NCBI GenBank assembly: GCA_030765045.1
Contig: CM060964.1
Span: 139,852,868-139,916,867 of the forward strand
DNA: 64,000 bases
Direction: 5' to 3'
From: Tenodera sinensis
Lineage: Eukaryota > Arthropoda > Insecta > Mantodea > Mantidae
A model generated the notes under the pieces. It was not told the origin of the DNA. It worked only from the letters and a program-made list of their open reading frames with translations, and did not search any database. The position numbers and the translations under genes were made by a program. Of this stretch, positions 1 to 10,442 are shown one piece after another (positions within the stretch are counted from its first letter, which is position 1; each line of letters starts with the position of its first letter).

Positions 1-325
1 GCGAATAACGGTGATTTTCGTAACAACATTTCAGCAGCTATGTACAACTGTTTTACTTTTTTTGTTCTGTACATCACACAATGACTCTTCATCTTCAAAA
101 CGTGTATATGGCTAATAATTTTTGACATTTATAAATAATCCTTAGAGCCTCTTTAATTATTACTGTGTGTCAATGTCAGTCACGGTAAATAACGATAAAG
201 TCCTCTGGAGGGAAAAGTAATAGACTGAAATAAATATCCTTTTGGATTCTGCGTCATTACAATATAACAAATAAAAAAGTATCAGAAAGTTTTCCTCTAT
301 AGTCATTAGTTTACCCACAAAACAC

Positions 326-339
326 GTGACTAACAGACA
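326..339 (-). repeat. Inverted copy of 14-bp subterminal motif
   Basis: GTGACTAACAGACA is the reverse complement of the TGTCAGTTAGTCAC motif found downstream, with one mismatch. It lies about 90 bases before the first ATG of the transposase-like frame. Confidence 0.55.
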
Positions 340-427
340 ATTAGTGCTGGCGCTCTGAGGTCGTCATACGCGTACAGTGCTTGTGAGACTTAAGTCAGGA
401 TAGACGTATCAGTCCGTTTCTGACTCC

Positions 428-2174
428 ATGGGTAAAACACCAGCCCAAAGACAACGTGAATACAAACAACGTCTGAAGGAGCAAGGCAGTTATGCACAAT
501 GGAAGGAAAAAATAAAAGTGACTATGAGAAAAGGAAGAGCAATACTGAAACAAACAAAACAAGGAAGAGAACACCTCAAAGCTGAATATAGGAGATATAG
601 GCAAGCACAGCGGGCAAGACAGAAGATAAGAGACCAAGAACGGATTGATAAGGATACTCCATCAACATCAACCGCTTTCAAAAGCAAACGGTATTTCGGA
701 AAGTGCAGAAAACGTGTTGAGGAAGCATTGCCGCAATCTCCACATAAAAGAAAAGAAATGATTCGTAAGTTAGCAGTTGAAGAGGGATTACATGTTGTAA
801 AACCAAAGCATTCTGTCCCGGTATCAGGAAAACAACTAACAGAGGAATTTAAAAGTGCAATCATCAAGTTCTATCAGGATGATTCAATATCTTACCAAGC
901 TCCTGGAAGAGATGATTTTATTGAAATCCGTGTTGAGGGAGAAACAAAAGAAGTTAGCATTAGCTATCTAGTGGTAACATTAAAAGAAGCACATGCACTC
1001 TTTCTACAATACCGAGTAGAAATGTCTGTGTGGTTGACAAAATTCGCTGAATTACGCCCTGCTCACGTGCGTCTTCAAAGTCAGATCCCACATAATGTGT
1101 GCACATACATTATACATGAAAATACGAAGTTTCTCCTCAAAGCATTGTGTAAAAATCACGTACTCACTGAGACTGAATTTCGTAAGTTCACAGCACAAGT
1201 GGTTTGTGATCAGAAATCGAGTGAGTGTATGCAGGGAGGATGCTCTAACTGCCCGGGATTGACTGAATGAATCGGATGAACTCACTAATTCTCCATGCGA
1301 ATGGAAACTGTGGAGTTCACGTAATGGAAGAATGGAAATAGAAGTTAAAAATGGGTCTGTAAAAGACTGCATTGAAGAACTGACCAATTGCCTGCCAAGT
1401 TTTCTAAATCACGTTTATGTAAAAAGACAGCAATCCGAGGCCTTTAAGAAGGCTCGGGAAAATGTTGCAATTAGTGAAGCTGTGATACAGATCGACTTCT
1501 TTGAGAACTACACATGCAAGGGGCAAAATGAAATTCAAGCTGCCCACTGGAACAACACACAGATCTCACTATTTACTGCTGTTGCGTGGTATAGGAAAGA
1601 AAATATTGGTGAAATTCAGAAACAATCTTTTGCTTTGGTGTCTGATTATGCATCGCATGGCAAATATGCAGTTGATATTTGCTTAAGGAATATATTTTCG
1701 GAAATATTGGATTTTGTTCCGAATCTTGAACTTATGAAAGTATTTTCTAATGGAGCTGCTTGTCATTTTAAGCAGAAATACACATTGAGCCATGTGACAT
1801 ATCTTTCCGAAGTATTTGGAATCCAAATTGAATGGCACTTCTTCGAATCCTATCACGGAAAGGGGGCAGTAGATGCGATTGGAGGACAAGTGAAGAGGAT
1901 GGCATGGACAGCTGCGAAAGCAGGAAGCAGGATTCAGAGTCCTGAAGAATTTGTTAATACTGTTAGAAAGAAAACCAAAATATGTGTTCTTGAAGTTTCT
2001 CTGCCTGAAATTGAAGAAGCAAAAGAATTTCTCGACAAAAGATTTGAACGTATTTCACCTATGCCGTCCACTCAGCGGGTTCATTATGTGAAAGTATTAG
2101 GTTTAAATGTTGTGGAATATGCTTTTCTTTCATGTGCAGAAAGTGTCAGAATGATGCACAACTTTCGGAAATAA
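428..2174 (+). pseudogene. Transposase-like protein of a widespread unnamed invertebrate family, one frameshift
   Basis: Two frames (428-1270, 280 codons; 1332-2174, 280 codons) look like one protein of about 580 residues broken by a single frameshift near 1255-1266. The second frame reads open upstream of its first ATG back to about 1261. The N-terminus (MGKTPAQRQREYKQRLKEQG) is very basic and helical, as in a DNA-binding region. The C-terminal half carries QIDFFENYTC, QAAHWNN, VFSNGAACHFKQ and a glycine-rich HGKGAVDAIGGQVKR. I remember this motif set from many uncharacterised insect and cnidarian proteins, where I recall DGxxxxFK rather than NGxxxxFK. The Asn may therefore replace an acidic catalytic residue. 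A DDE-type transposase is my inference; I cannot name the superfamily. Confidence 0.6.
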
Positions 2175-2551
2175 AAACAGTGTAGTGATATGCGCGTGTA
2201 CTACGGTGCTACTGCATCTAGCGTTCCTGCACTATAAGGAGTCCAATCCAGTAACTAGTGTTACAGCTATGTGCTGTGTGCTGTGTGCTCTCATGTGTCA
2301 TCTTTGTTATGGTTTTGAGTCAGCTTTTTATACTTGCAATGATGTAACTGTGATAAGGAATGAGAGCTGTCAACATCTGTTTATATTGCATGACTTTAAT
2401 GCTTCTCCAAAGGATATGATTATTGTCAAAACGATAAATACAATTACACAGCTGTGTGTATTACATGTATGTAGCGTATAATACGTATCACTCTGATTTA
2501 CCATATGTTATATCATGTAAAACAAAGACAAGGTATTACAATTTTCGCAAG

Positions 2552-2955
2552 TGTCAGTTAGTCACAAACTCATGTCAGTTAGTAACGCCGACCTTTTGAA
2601 TAAATATCTCCAGATGAGAATAACATGCCAAACCTTTTTTCAGGTTATTTGAAAGCTTAGAAGTTCTTCTCACAAGTGATTTTTCAGAACAAATCAAATA
2701 AGAAAACTTTCAGAGAAAACGGAGGACAAACGTTTGAAGTTGGAACTGCAGTTGACAAAAATGTCAGTTAGTCACGAAAAGTTTAGCGCTCATTATTAAA
2801 TAATTGTTTCATGTTTTAAGGTTTTTATGTTTCCTATCACAACCGCCAATGTATTCTCTGTCATCGTATGTCGTTAAAATAACATTTTTACACCTATATT
2901 GACCATTACACAGACATTTTAAGAAGAAAATGTAGTGTAAATGTCAGTTAGTCAC
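2552..2955 (+). repeat. Four spaced copies of TGTCAGTTAGTCAC
   Basis: Exact copies start at 2552, 2762 and 2942, and a one-mismatch copy (TAAC instead of TCAC at the end) starts at 2573. Spacing is irregular (about 20, 190 and 180 bases), so this is not a tandem repeat. The copies sit in the AT-rich region after the transposase-like frame. Confidence 0.7.
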
Positions 2956-3002
2956 ACGCGGAATTGCTCTATTCAGATGTGAGAATTCACTTATAACTTG
3001 AA

Positions 3003-3605
3003 TTTCTTTATTTGCCATTAACCATTTTTTCAATTTTCCGCCACTTATTGCCCTTCTTAAACACCATAATTTTGGATTTATCTTGACTCACTTTCAGACC
3101 CCATTCATCACAATATCTTTCAATCTCCCATAAAGCCAATTTTAGACCAATTGCTAATATTGAACACACCACCAAATCATCTGCATAAAGTAACCCAAAA
3201 ATATCTAGATCCTTAATTGCAGGCATATGAGCCCAAGCATAATGCAATCAATCTAAAATATCATCAATGAACAAATTAAACAAGATGGGGCTTAATTTAC
3301 AACCCTGTCTAAGTTGTCTCTCTTGCCCTACAACTCTGGTTACTTCCCCAAAGCCACACTTAATACAAAATTTATTTTTATAAATTTGAATTTATAAATT
3401 CAATAATCAAGCTTAACCCCTTCTTATTTAATTTGTATCATAATCTTTCTCTATCCACCCTATCATAAGCTTTCTGTAGATCAATAAATATACCATACAA
3501 TCAGCCCCTTTTCTTAGCAAAGTATTTCTCTATCATTGTTTTAATTATGAAAATATTATCCACTGTTCTTTTCCCTTTTCTAAACCCTGCTTGGAACAGG
3601 GATAA
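3003..3605 (-). pseudogene. Non-LTR retrotransposon reverse transcriptase fragment
   Basis: Read on the minus strand from about 3605 down, the frames give FQAGFRKGKRTVDNIFIIK, then IDLQKAYDRVDRE, then QGCKLSPILFNLFIDDIL, then LDIFGLLYADDLVV and GLKVSQDKSKIMVF. These are RT blocks in the correct order, including the YADD catalytic motif. The reading is interrupted by stops and small shifts (for example a stop after the KKRG segment and another after DDILD), so it is dead. There is no endonuclease or RNase H piece. I cannot assign the clade from 200 residues. Confidence 0.85.
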
Positions 3606-4317
3606 CCTATTATTGTAGTGTACAATTGGTAGTTAACTGTCATTACAATAAGAATAAATAAGTAACAGGGTTAGTTGCATAACATTCTGACTTAGATTTA
3701 AATCATCAATAAGAAAAGGTCTCAGTACGGTATCCCATTAAATCATATGCTACATATGGATTTAGGCTATGAAACTTATAACAACATTCTATTTGCTGTC
3801 TTACAGATATTAAACCTCTGGGAAAAAGGGTGGTCTGATCTGATGGCAGCAGATTCAGAATGCCCTATTGTTTCAAGGCTTGGGTATCCTCCTGTTTACA
3901 GAAAAGTTTTTGATATTTAATTCGTCTTTTCAATGGCACAGTTTAATAAGCACAGTGTTGTTTTAAGATATCTAATGGAAAGTGTGTTTTCAAATACTAC
4001 TTCTGCATATGAGCAAGACTTCAGGAGGAACTTAAATTATATTTTCTTCAACTGCAAACAATGAATAGTTTACCCAATAACAATTTGCACTGAAAGGTAA
4101 TTGTGAAGGCCTATACATGCATGATACAATGGAAATGACTTCCCAGCAGTATTAGATAAAGGGACTGAAAAAAAAATAAACTCAGTGTTTTAATAAGGGA
4201 ACACTGGTTTAGAATTTATTTTCTTGTGAAGAAAATTCCTTATTCTGAGCACTGAAAATCCTAATGTAGACAGTTTGAATATTCCATAATTTATTGCTCT
4301 GTTCTGTGTTTATATAG
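3606..4317 (+). other. Intron/flank, no gene seen
   Basis: AT-rich sequence leading to the scrib acceptor at 4316-4317. I see no coding frame, terminal repeat or RNA gene here. Confidence 0.5.
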
Positions 4318-4414
4318 ATTGGAAGTCCTGAAGCTCCAAAAACATCTGTAAGTGATAAGACAAAGTTCTTTGAGAAGGCAATGGAGGAACAACACCAACC
4401 TGCCCCAAAAACAG
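4318..4414 (+). CDS. scrib: scribble (scrib) C-terminal coding exon 1 of 7 in window
   Basis: Scribble is a LAP-family scaffold (LRRs plus PDZ domains) that sets apico-basal polarity at cell junctions with Dlg and Lgl. This exon follows a TATATAG acceptor and ends at a GTTAGT donor. It encodes IGSPEAPKTSVSDKTKFFEK followed by AMEEQHQPAPKT, the linker after the last PDZ domain that in scribble proteins precedes a KVF-S-LS-DEVE segment. It enters in phase 0, and its final G completes a codon with the next exon nearly 17 kb away. Identification rests on this segment together with the stronger match in the 41553 exon. No PDZ or LRR residues are in the window, so the 5' part lies to the left. Confidence 0.85.
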
Positions 4415-5415
4415 GTTAGTGCCACTAGTTGCTCATCCATGTTTACTTGTGTTGCATAGCAGGACTCTGTGTATCTCTTTGACATGATTAGACCTCAGAT
4501 TTTAGGCTAAGCACCCATTTTCTATTTTATTTTTTCAATGGCAACTGATCAGAAGAAGCAAGGGAGGACAGGCCTTGTCACTTTCCTGTACTTTTAGTTA
4601 TAATACCAGAAGTAGTCATTACTTTTACAATAAACCTTAATGCAATTTTGTCATCCAGCATGAAATAACAGCTTGTATTATTTTGTCTAAAGCACCGGCA
4701 TTGCTCTCAGGAATGAAAGTTAAAGTTTGAATGCAGCACCAAGGCCAGATATATCTGGGCTGCCTGCAAGTGACTGATTTCCATGGTAACCAGTATATCA
4801 CAGCTAGAAGCAATAGAGGTTGTACAAGCTGTCATGCCCATGCAGTCTAGGTCTTCTGTGCTGTGGGAGACCTGACTAGTTTTCTCTTAAGTCCCATATG
4901 CAGTAAATATGGATGAAGCTTGACCTGGTACAAATACTATTTAACACTTTTGAATGAAGACATAAATTTTTGTTTTTGAAAAGATTTGAAACTGAATGAG
5001 ATTAAATTTTAAAGCAAGGGCATCCAACACCAGGGTTACACCTTCTTTAGAAGATAAGTTCAAAACATCTGCATTCCAAACATCATTGTATGTTTTGGTG
5101 GTGGTGGTGGTTTTGGTATTATTACTGGTATTATTACTGGTATTATTACTGGTATTATTACTGGTATTATTACTATTATTATTATGGGGGTGGCAGTGGC
5201 AGCATTGGCAATTTCCAGATTTTGCTTACATTAAAAAGGAAAGGAACAGGGATTTTTGAATGTTTTGAATGTCTCAGATTTGATCTGTCAATGATGTTTT
5301 TCACATTTGTTTAAAATATAAATATATGGAAGGTTTATTATTATGGTGCCTAAAATACATGTTTTGATCATACAAAAACCAGTCCCTTATAACACTGGAA
5401 GCAATGTAATGTCTA
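4415..5415 (+). other. scrib intron start, no gene seen
   Basis: Intron sequence holding only simple repeats around 5095-5190. No coding or structural feature was recognised in 4415-5090 or 5190-5415. Confidence 0.5.
5095..5190 (+). repeat. GGT microsatellite plus 12-bp minisatellite
   Basis: A short GGT run (about 5096-5115) is followed by about five copies of a 12-base unit, GGTATTATTACT, and a short ATT tail. Apparent reading frames through it are low-complexity artefacts. Confidence 0.9.
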
Positions 5416-5423
5416 GAATTAAT

Positions 5424-8028
5424 CAGGGGCGGCTGTTCAGGGGAAGTAGGTGAAGTGGCACCTTGCCACACATATTTTTAAAATATATATTTATTTTCAT
5501 AGGTATGTGGGTTTTTCCTACCAATTTCCCTATTTTTGTACTGCGCGGTGCTCTGCTGTAGAAGCAAGCATGCATTCTTACCGCAGACTAGAAGCAAAGT
5601 GCAAAGCAAGAGGTAACAAAGAGCTTCCTCCTGTTCAACCTCAGAGAGGCGCAGCCTACTGCATGGTTGCTATAGCGACCATGACGTCACCTGCTTCAGT
5701 TTGTGGAGGTGCCAAGTGAGGTGGATGAAGCTCTTCGCCGCTACTTCCTGGCTGTGAAACACGTGGAGTAGTCTATTGTTTGCGTTTAATGCAATAATGC
5801 TTTAAACATCAATCCTGCTTATGATATAGTGTGTATTTTATTAGAAACACCTTTTTCATGGTGGAAAGACAAAGATAAGATGGAAGTTTTAAATTGTGGG
5901 TGCCCTACTGAATCTCTACAAATATATGGTACGAAAGAATTGAAACATTCAGGAAAATGCTACAATCTTAGTGTCAAACAATCATGGTTTATGGAATTTC
6001 CATGGTTGTGCTCCTCCCAACTCTGAAGAAATTGTTTTGTTGGCTGTGCTTGCTTTTTAGCAATAAAAGCAACGTTTGGAATAGAGAAGGATTTGTTGCT
6101 TTATTGAATATAACACGTTCATTACACAAATACTCGGATTCGACAGAGCATTTAAAATGCTAGGTTAATTTGAGAACTTTTGAAAGAAATCTAAATACAA
6201 TTTCAGATGCACTAAAGGAGAATGCTAGACTGTATACCATGCAGTTCAATGAAAATGTACACCTGAACAGGCTTTTCCTGCAGTTAGCAATTGATGGCAA
6301 GCAAGAATTAGGATTCCATAGTCAGGATGAAACAACAGACTCAATTAATCGTGGAAATTTTAAGGAACTACTGACAATGCTGGTATGTAGAAGTCCTATG
6401 GAAATACAGAACCAATATTCCAAGATAAAAAAAGTGTTCAGTGGCAAATCAAAAAGTACACAAAAGGAACTAATTGGATTGCATTCCGGACTACATCAAT
6501 GCATTTGTAAACACTGAATTGGAAATGGTTGATTATCTTTCTGTCCAGGTAGATGATACGACAGATATTACACAGGTGTCTCAGTGTTCTGTAATAGTGA
6601 GGTACGTTAATGCTGAAGGAACGGTTGTGGAGCGTTTCTTAGGTTTCTATGATGTAAGTGCCGACAGAACATCAGAAACTCTGTATGTTTTATTGGACAT
6701 CTTGGAACCATTTGGCTACAAGCAGAAATTAGTAGGCCTGTGTTATGATGGTGGAAGCGTGATATCTGGCCATTTAAATGGACTCCAGAAAAAACTTAAG
6801 GAAAAAGCCTTTTTTGCAGTATTTGTACACTGTTTTGCACATCGTCTAAATGTAATCTTGCAACAAAGTTGCAAAAAATACAATGTCGTATATTTTTTCT
6901 TCGATTACTGGAATTCCTATTTCTTTCCATCACTTAGCAAAGAGAACCTACACAATTACTTCTGTATCAGGACTACGCATTCCAACTGTAGCGTCTGTCC
7001 ACTGGAACTCCAACTCAACATCGTTGCGTGCAATTGTGGATGACTGGGAAAAGTTGAAAGAGGTTTTCAAAGCCATAATTTCCTGTGAACAGTCTGATGA
7101 TAATTCCATTCTACTTGCCAGAGGCTTTCTGAATGACATGAACAATTTTGAATTTGCTTTTCTGGCAGTAGTGTTTCATGACATTTTATTTGACAGATAT
7201 ATTGTTTGATGTTTTACAGAAGAGGTCACTGGATGTAAACTACAGCATATCAAAAATAAGCACCACTTGTGATCTGCTAAGGAACAAGAGGAATGAACAG
7301 TATTTTTCAATTGAAAAAGCCAGCCAAATGGCGGATATACGCCTCTCACGAGCGTACAATTCCCTTTCTCAGGATGAGCGTATTTGAACGTGTTGAGCCT
7401 TGTATTACAAAATTCTGGCTCACATTTTGATGGAAATGAATGAGAGATTTTGTGATTGTGAAAAAATTAATTTGTTTGCCTGGCCAATACTACAGAATTG
7501 AAGAATACCACGCATGTTTTCCTTCAAGTGCACTTGAAAACTTGCAAACATTTTTTGGGCCTGTATTCCCCAAGAAACAATGTTTTCTATTGTGTATACC
7601 GATGAGAAGTACAGATACATTCCCACTGGAAAGATCTTAGAAATGTTTAATGTGGATAAGAACATCTTTATGGATACTTATAGACTGTTCTCCCTTATTC
7701 TGTCAATCTCTTCCTCTACAGTGTCTGTGGAATGGAGCTTTTCTTGTCCAAATTGTATAAAAACATACCTGAGGAATGCAATGTCAGAAGAGAGACTTTC
7801 TTCTTTAGCAAATATTTCGATTCAGAAAAAACTTCTAGTGCAATTAATAAAAATGCAGCCATTCTATGAAGATATTGCCGACAAGTTTGCAGCGTTAAAC
7901 GACCGAAGGATTGGTTTGGTGTGCAAGAAATAGGCCAGTACAATTATCAAAATAATCTTTATAAATATAAGTATACTTTCCTTTCCCACTAACTCTTCAC
8001 CTAATTTCCCAGCCACGAGCTGCCACTG
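5424..8028 (+). mobile_element. hAT element of the ZMYM1/DUF4371 type with TIRs and TSD
   Basis: The left end CAGGGGCGGCTGTTC and the reverse complement of the right end, CAGTGGCAGCTCGTGG, match as terminal inverted repeats. Similarity continues inward through a shared TAGGTGAAG. The flanks are GAATTAAT (5416-5423) and GAAATAAT (8029-8036), an 8-bp target duplication with one mismatch, as expected for hAT. The inside holds a decayed transposase in the same orientation. The element lies in the first scrib intron of the window. Confidence 0.88.
6167..7933 (+). pseudogene. hAT transposase, ZMYM1-like, multiply broken
   Basis: Pieces in order are: an N-terminal part (about 6170-6517); the DUF4371/RNase-H-like core (from 6474) with VQVDDTTDITQVSQCSVIVR, RFLGFYDVSADRTSE, GLCYDGGSVISGHLNGLQ and FVHCFAHRLNVILQQS; a degraded middle; and a C-terminal dimerisation region (about 7650-7920) with SVEWSFSCPNCIKTYLRNAM and ERLSSLANISI. 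That last piece corresponds to the usual ERSFS...LK.iKtylR pattern of hAT transposases. At least three frameshifts or stops separate the pieces, so no functional enzyme is expected. Family assignment follows from motif order; catalytic residues cannot all be placed. Confidence 0.85.
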
Positions 8029-8036
8029 GAAATAAT

Positions 8037-8499
8037 ACATTAAGTTATAAATTCATAGGAGAAGTGATGCATACAACAGTAACTCGGGGATATGCATATT
8101 CCATCTACACATACAAAGTTCAAGAAATAGTTAAATTAGATGTATTTTTAAAGAGTAACTATTCATACACAGGTCATAACCTTAACTGAACAATCGTAAC
8201 TTAACATTGGCTCAGAGAAGAAGAAATGCAGTAGCACTCATAAGTGTTTTGACAAAGCCTGAGTGATCTCTAATGTTGGCAGTACTTACACAAACGATCC
8301 AAGTGTACTGTACAAGTGTGTACTACAGCACAGCAGAGACATGTCTAGATGAGTGTCTTCTAAATGGGGCAATAACATAGCAGAGCTGGCTCAAGTCTGT
8401 TGACAAAACTTGTTTAGATTTCTCTTTCTGATGTTTTATTTTGCATATGTTTTAGACGAATTGTGAATCATTCACTAAATACTATGCCACCTCAATGAA
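8037..8499 (+). other. Intron sequence, nothing recognised
   Basis: No coding, repeat or RNA feature supported between the hAT target duplication and the Tc1-like relic. Confidence 0.5.
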
Positions 8500-9007
8500 A
8501 AGAATACTGTGTACAGTTCTGGGAGGTTGTAATACGTGCTTTACAAGCAGAGGTTGCTCGTAATTCTTGTCTATCTAGACAACTTGTATCTGCCTGGAAC
8601 AAACTTTTCCAGGTCCTTGGTCATGTACACAACAAATCATGACAGGTTCGGCCTAGAAAAACTACCAAAAAAACTGATAGAATAATTAGAAAGTATCAGA
8701 CCCTCGAAAGTACGCAAAAAATCAATGCCTATCTAAGGCAGAACTACAAAGTAGACATCCATGTATCTACGCAAAAGCTAGATTGAAGGATGTGGATTTG
8801 CCAGCTCCTTCCCATGCAAGTAACCTTAATAAGTCCTTGCAACAGACAGAAGAGACTTGCCTCTGGAAAAGAACATTGTCACTGGACAGAGCAGGAATGG
8901 CCAATGGAACGATGAGAACAAATTTAATTTGGTGTCTTGTGATGGCATTCAATATGTTCGTCAACTTAAAGGTGAAAGATTCAATCAATGCTACCAGGTT
9001 CCTACTG
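8500..9007 (+). pseudogene. Tc1-like transposase relic, N-terminal half
   Basis: Translation across three frames gives EVARNSCLSRQLVSAWNK (helix-turn-helix), RPRKTTKKTDRIIRKYQ, NAYLRQNYKVDIHVSTQ, then NDENKFNLVSCDGIQYVRQL and GERFNQCYQVPTV. The segment around DENKFN corresponds to the SDESKFNLF...G..YVRR block after the first catalytic Asp of Tc1 transposases. There is an in-frame TGA near 8639 and two frame changes. Similarity stops at about 9007, exactly where the left arm of the foldback element starts, so the foldback probably interrupted this copy. Confidence 0.75.
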
Positions 9008-9735
9008 TCATTGTGACCTAAATGTTCTAGAGCTGATATGGAGTCACCTACCAAAAGGTTTTTTGCAAAGCACAATATACTGTTTAGGTCAGCAATGCTA
9101 AAAAATTGTTTGAAATATATTTGAAAAACCACAGAGAAAATATGGAGACAGTTTTTGGAAGTGTGCATTTTAACAGTTAGTGAGGCAGACAAGGTATGAA
9201 TGTTAGAAAATGAACAGAAATATTTCACTAACTTCTTGTTTCTTAAAAGGGATTGTTGCCACAGCAGTCATTTTCACCAACCAATATGAAAGGATGACTA
9301 ACAGACAGAGGTTCGTCCGATATGACACAATGTTGGAGGACGTAAAAAAAAAAAACAGACAGAGGAAGCAAGGATTGCATTTCTCTTTCTGCAAAATGAG
9401 TAAATCTACCTGCAAAACCAAATTGCTACAAGTCTTCGAATCAAACCAATCTCATGATTTCAAGACTTTATCTTTCATTACTGCATGAAAAGATAACAAT
9501 AATGGTAAAATAGAATCTTTTAAGCTCTAAAACCTTAAAACCAGTCTCAATTCAATTTATCCTTTGTTGACTACATCATGTACATAATGTTAGACATGTC
9601 AATATAATTATACATAATAAACTTAATTTTGGATGAATCCTCTTTTCTACCATATGCACACACAAAGTGAATAATTTTATTTAATAAGAAACAACTTTCT
9701 TCTTTCTTGGAAGTTTGAAAACGGTGTTGTAATAA
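9008..9735 (+). repeat. Foldback left arm
   Basis: 728 bases, pairing with 10443-11122. It is longer than the right arm because of a 42-base retroposon insertion plus a 12-base target duplication at 9312-9365. Without these the arms are nearly equal (674 versus 680). Confidence 0.85.
9312..9353 (+). mobile_element. 5'-truncated SINE tail (42 bp) with 12-bp TSD
   Basis: AACAGACAGAGG occurs at 9300-9311 and again at 9354-9365. The right foldback arm has the site once, without insert. The insert contains GATATGACACAATGTTGGAG and ends in a run of A. It resembles the 3' end of the SINEs at 32093-32330 and 45578-45820 (CGCAATGTTGGAGGATGTTA plus A-rich tail). Confidence 0.88.
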
Positions 9736-9740
9736 TTAAT

Positions 9741-9862
9741 TTAAACCAAAAAGGTGAGTCGATTAACAACACAACACAATACTTACTTATAATTTTCTGG
9801 AACATGTTTCAGAAAATTATAAGTGCTGTGTAGTGTTATTAATCAACTCACCTTTTATGTTT
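9741..9862. repeat. Hairpin related to the 46540-46645 palindrome
   Basis: AAAAGGTGAGTCGATTAACA... on the left pairs with ...TTAATCAACTCACCTTTT on the right around a loop near 9800-9811 (GAACATGTTT). The palindrome at 46540 has almost the same outer sequence and the same neighbouring GTTTGAAAAC/GTTTTCAAAC motif. Confidence 0.8.
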
Positions 9863-10442
9863 AAAAATACAGCTGACACATTTTAACATGTAAGTACTCC
9901 TTAATGCAGTAATAACATTTGTTTAGCAAATAGACTTTTACATTTCTTTTAAATTTTCCAAATTATGTATGTTTTATTTCTGAGGGAAGTTGAATTTGAA
10001 TACCATTGTACTTGAAGCTGAGTTGATGTAACTTTTTCTATGCAAGGTAACATGCTAATGTGATTTTTCCTGTATTATGATTATGAATTTCAGAGCTTAA
10101 CATTATCTGTGTTTGTTCATATTTGAATAATAGTTTCAAAAATACATATGCAAGACAGTGGCAGTATTTTAAGCTTTTTAAACCATTCTTTGCAGCTGGT
10201 TTTTTTTTCCCAATTTCATCATTGTTCTAATTACCAATTTTTGCGTTCTGAATATCATGCTACTAGTATTTCCCCACGTTATTTCCTATGTTCACTATGC
10301 TTTAGGAGATAAATTAGATTACATATTTTGCTTAGATATTTCAATAAGAATTAAATATACAATTTCCGATTTAGATTTTCAGCCACCCAAGTATCTAGAA
10401 GTTTTGTGTACAATTATGTTACTAAGTTCAATTTCTGGGGAT
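9863..10442. other. Foldback spacer, no gene seen
   Basis: AT-rich DNA between the arms. A short open frame beginning at 10257 runs into the right arm and looks like chance. Confidence 0.5.

Larger units (their letters stand above)
160..2960 (+). mobile_element. Unclassified DNA transposon-like element (limits approximate)
   Basis: The segment carries a two-part transposase-like reading frame (428-2174). Copies of a 14-base motif, TGTCAGTTAGTCAC, lie on both sides of it. One inverted copy with a single mismatch is at 326-339, and four direct copies are near 2552, 2573, 2762 and 2942. A shortened direct copy (TGTCAGTCAC) is at 174-183. Subterminal motifs in opposite orientation at the two ends are what transposase binding sites often look like. 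I could not define terminal inverted repeats or a target duplication, so the outer limits are guesses, and the element may start left of the window. Confidence 0.5.

Noticed and set aside
5090..5314. Trp/Tyr-rich frames
   Set aside because: Translation of GGT and GGTATTATTACT repeats.
8767..9228. 153-codon minus-strand frame and its near copy at 10863-11192 as a two-gene family
   Set aside because: The similarity between them comes from the inverted arms of the foldback element. Neither has a protein motif.
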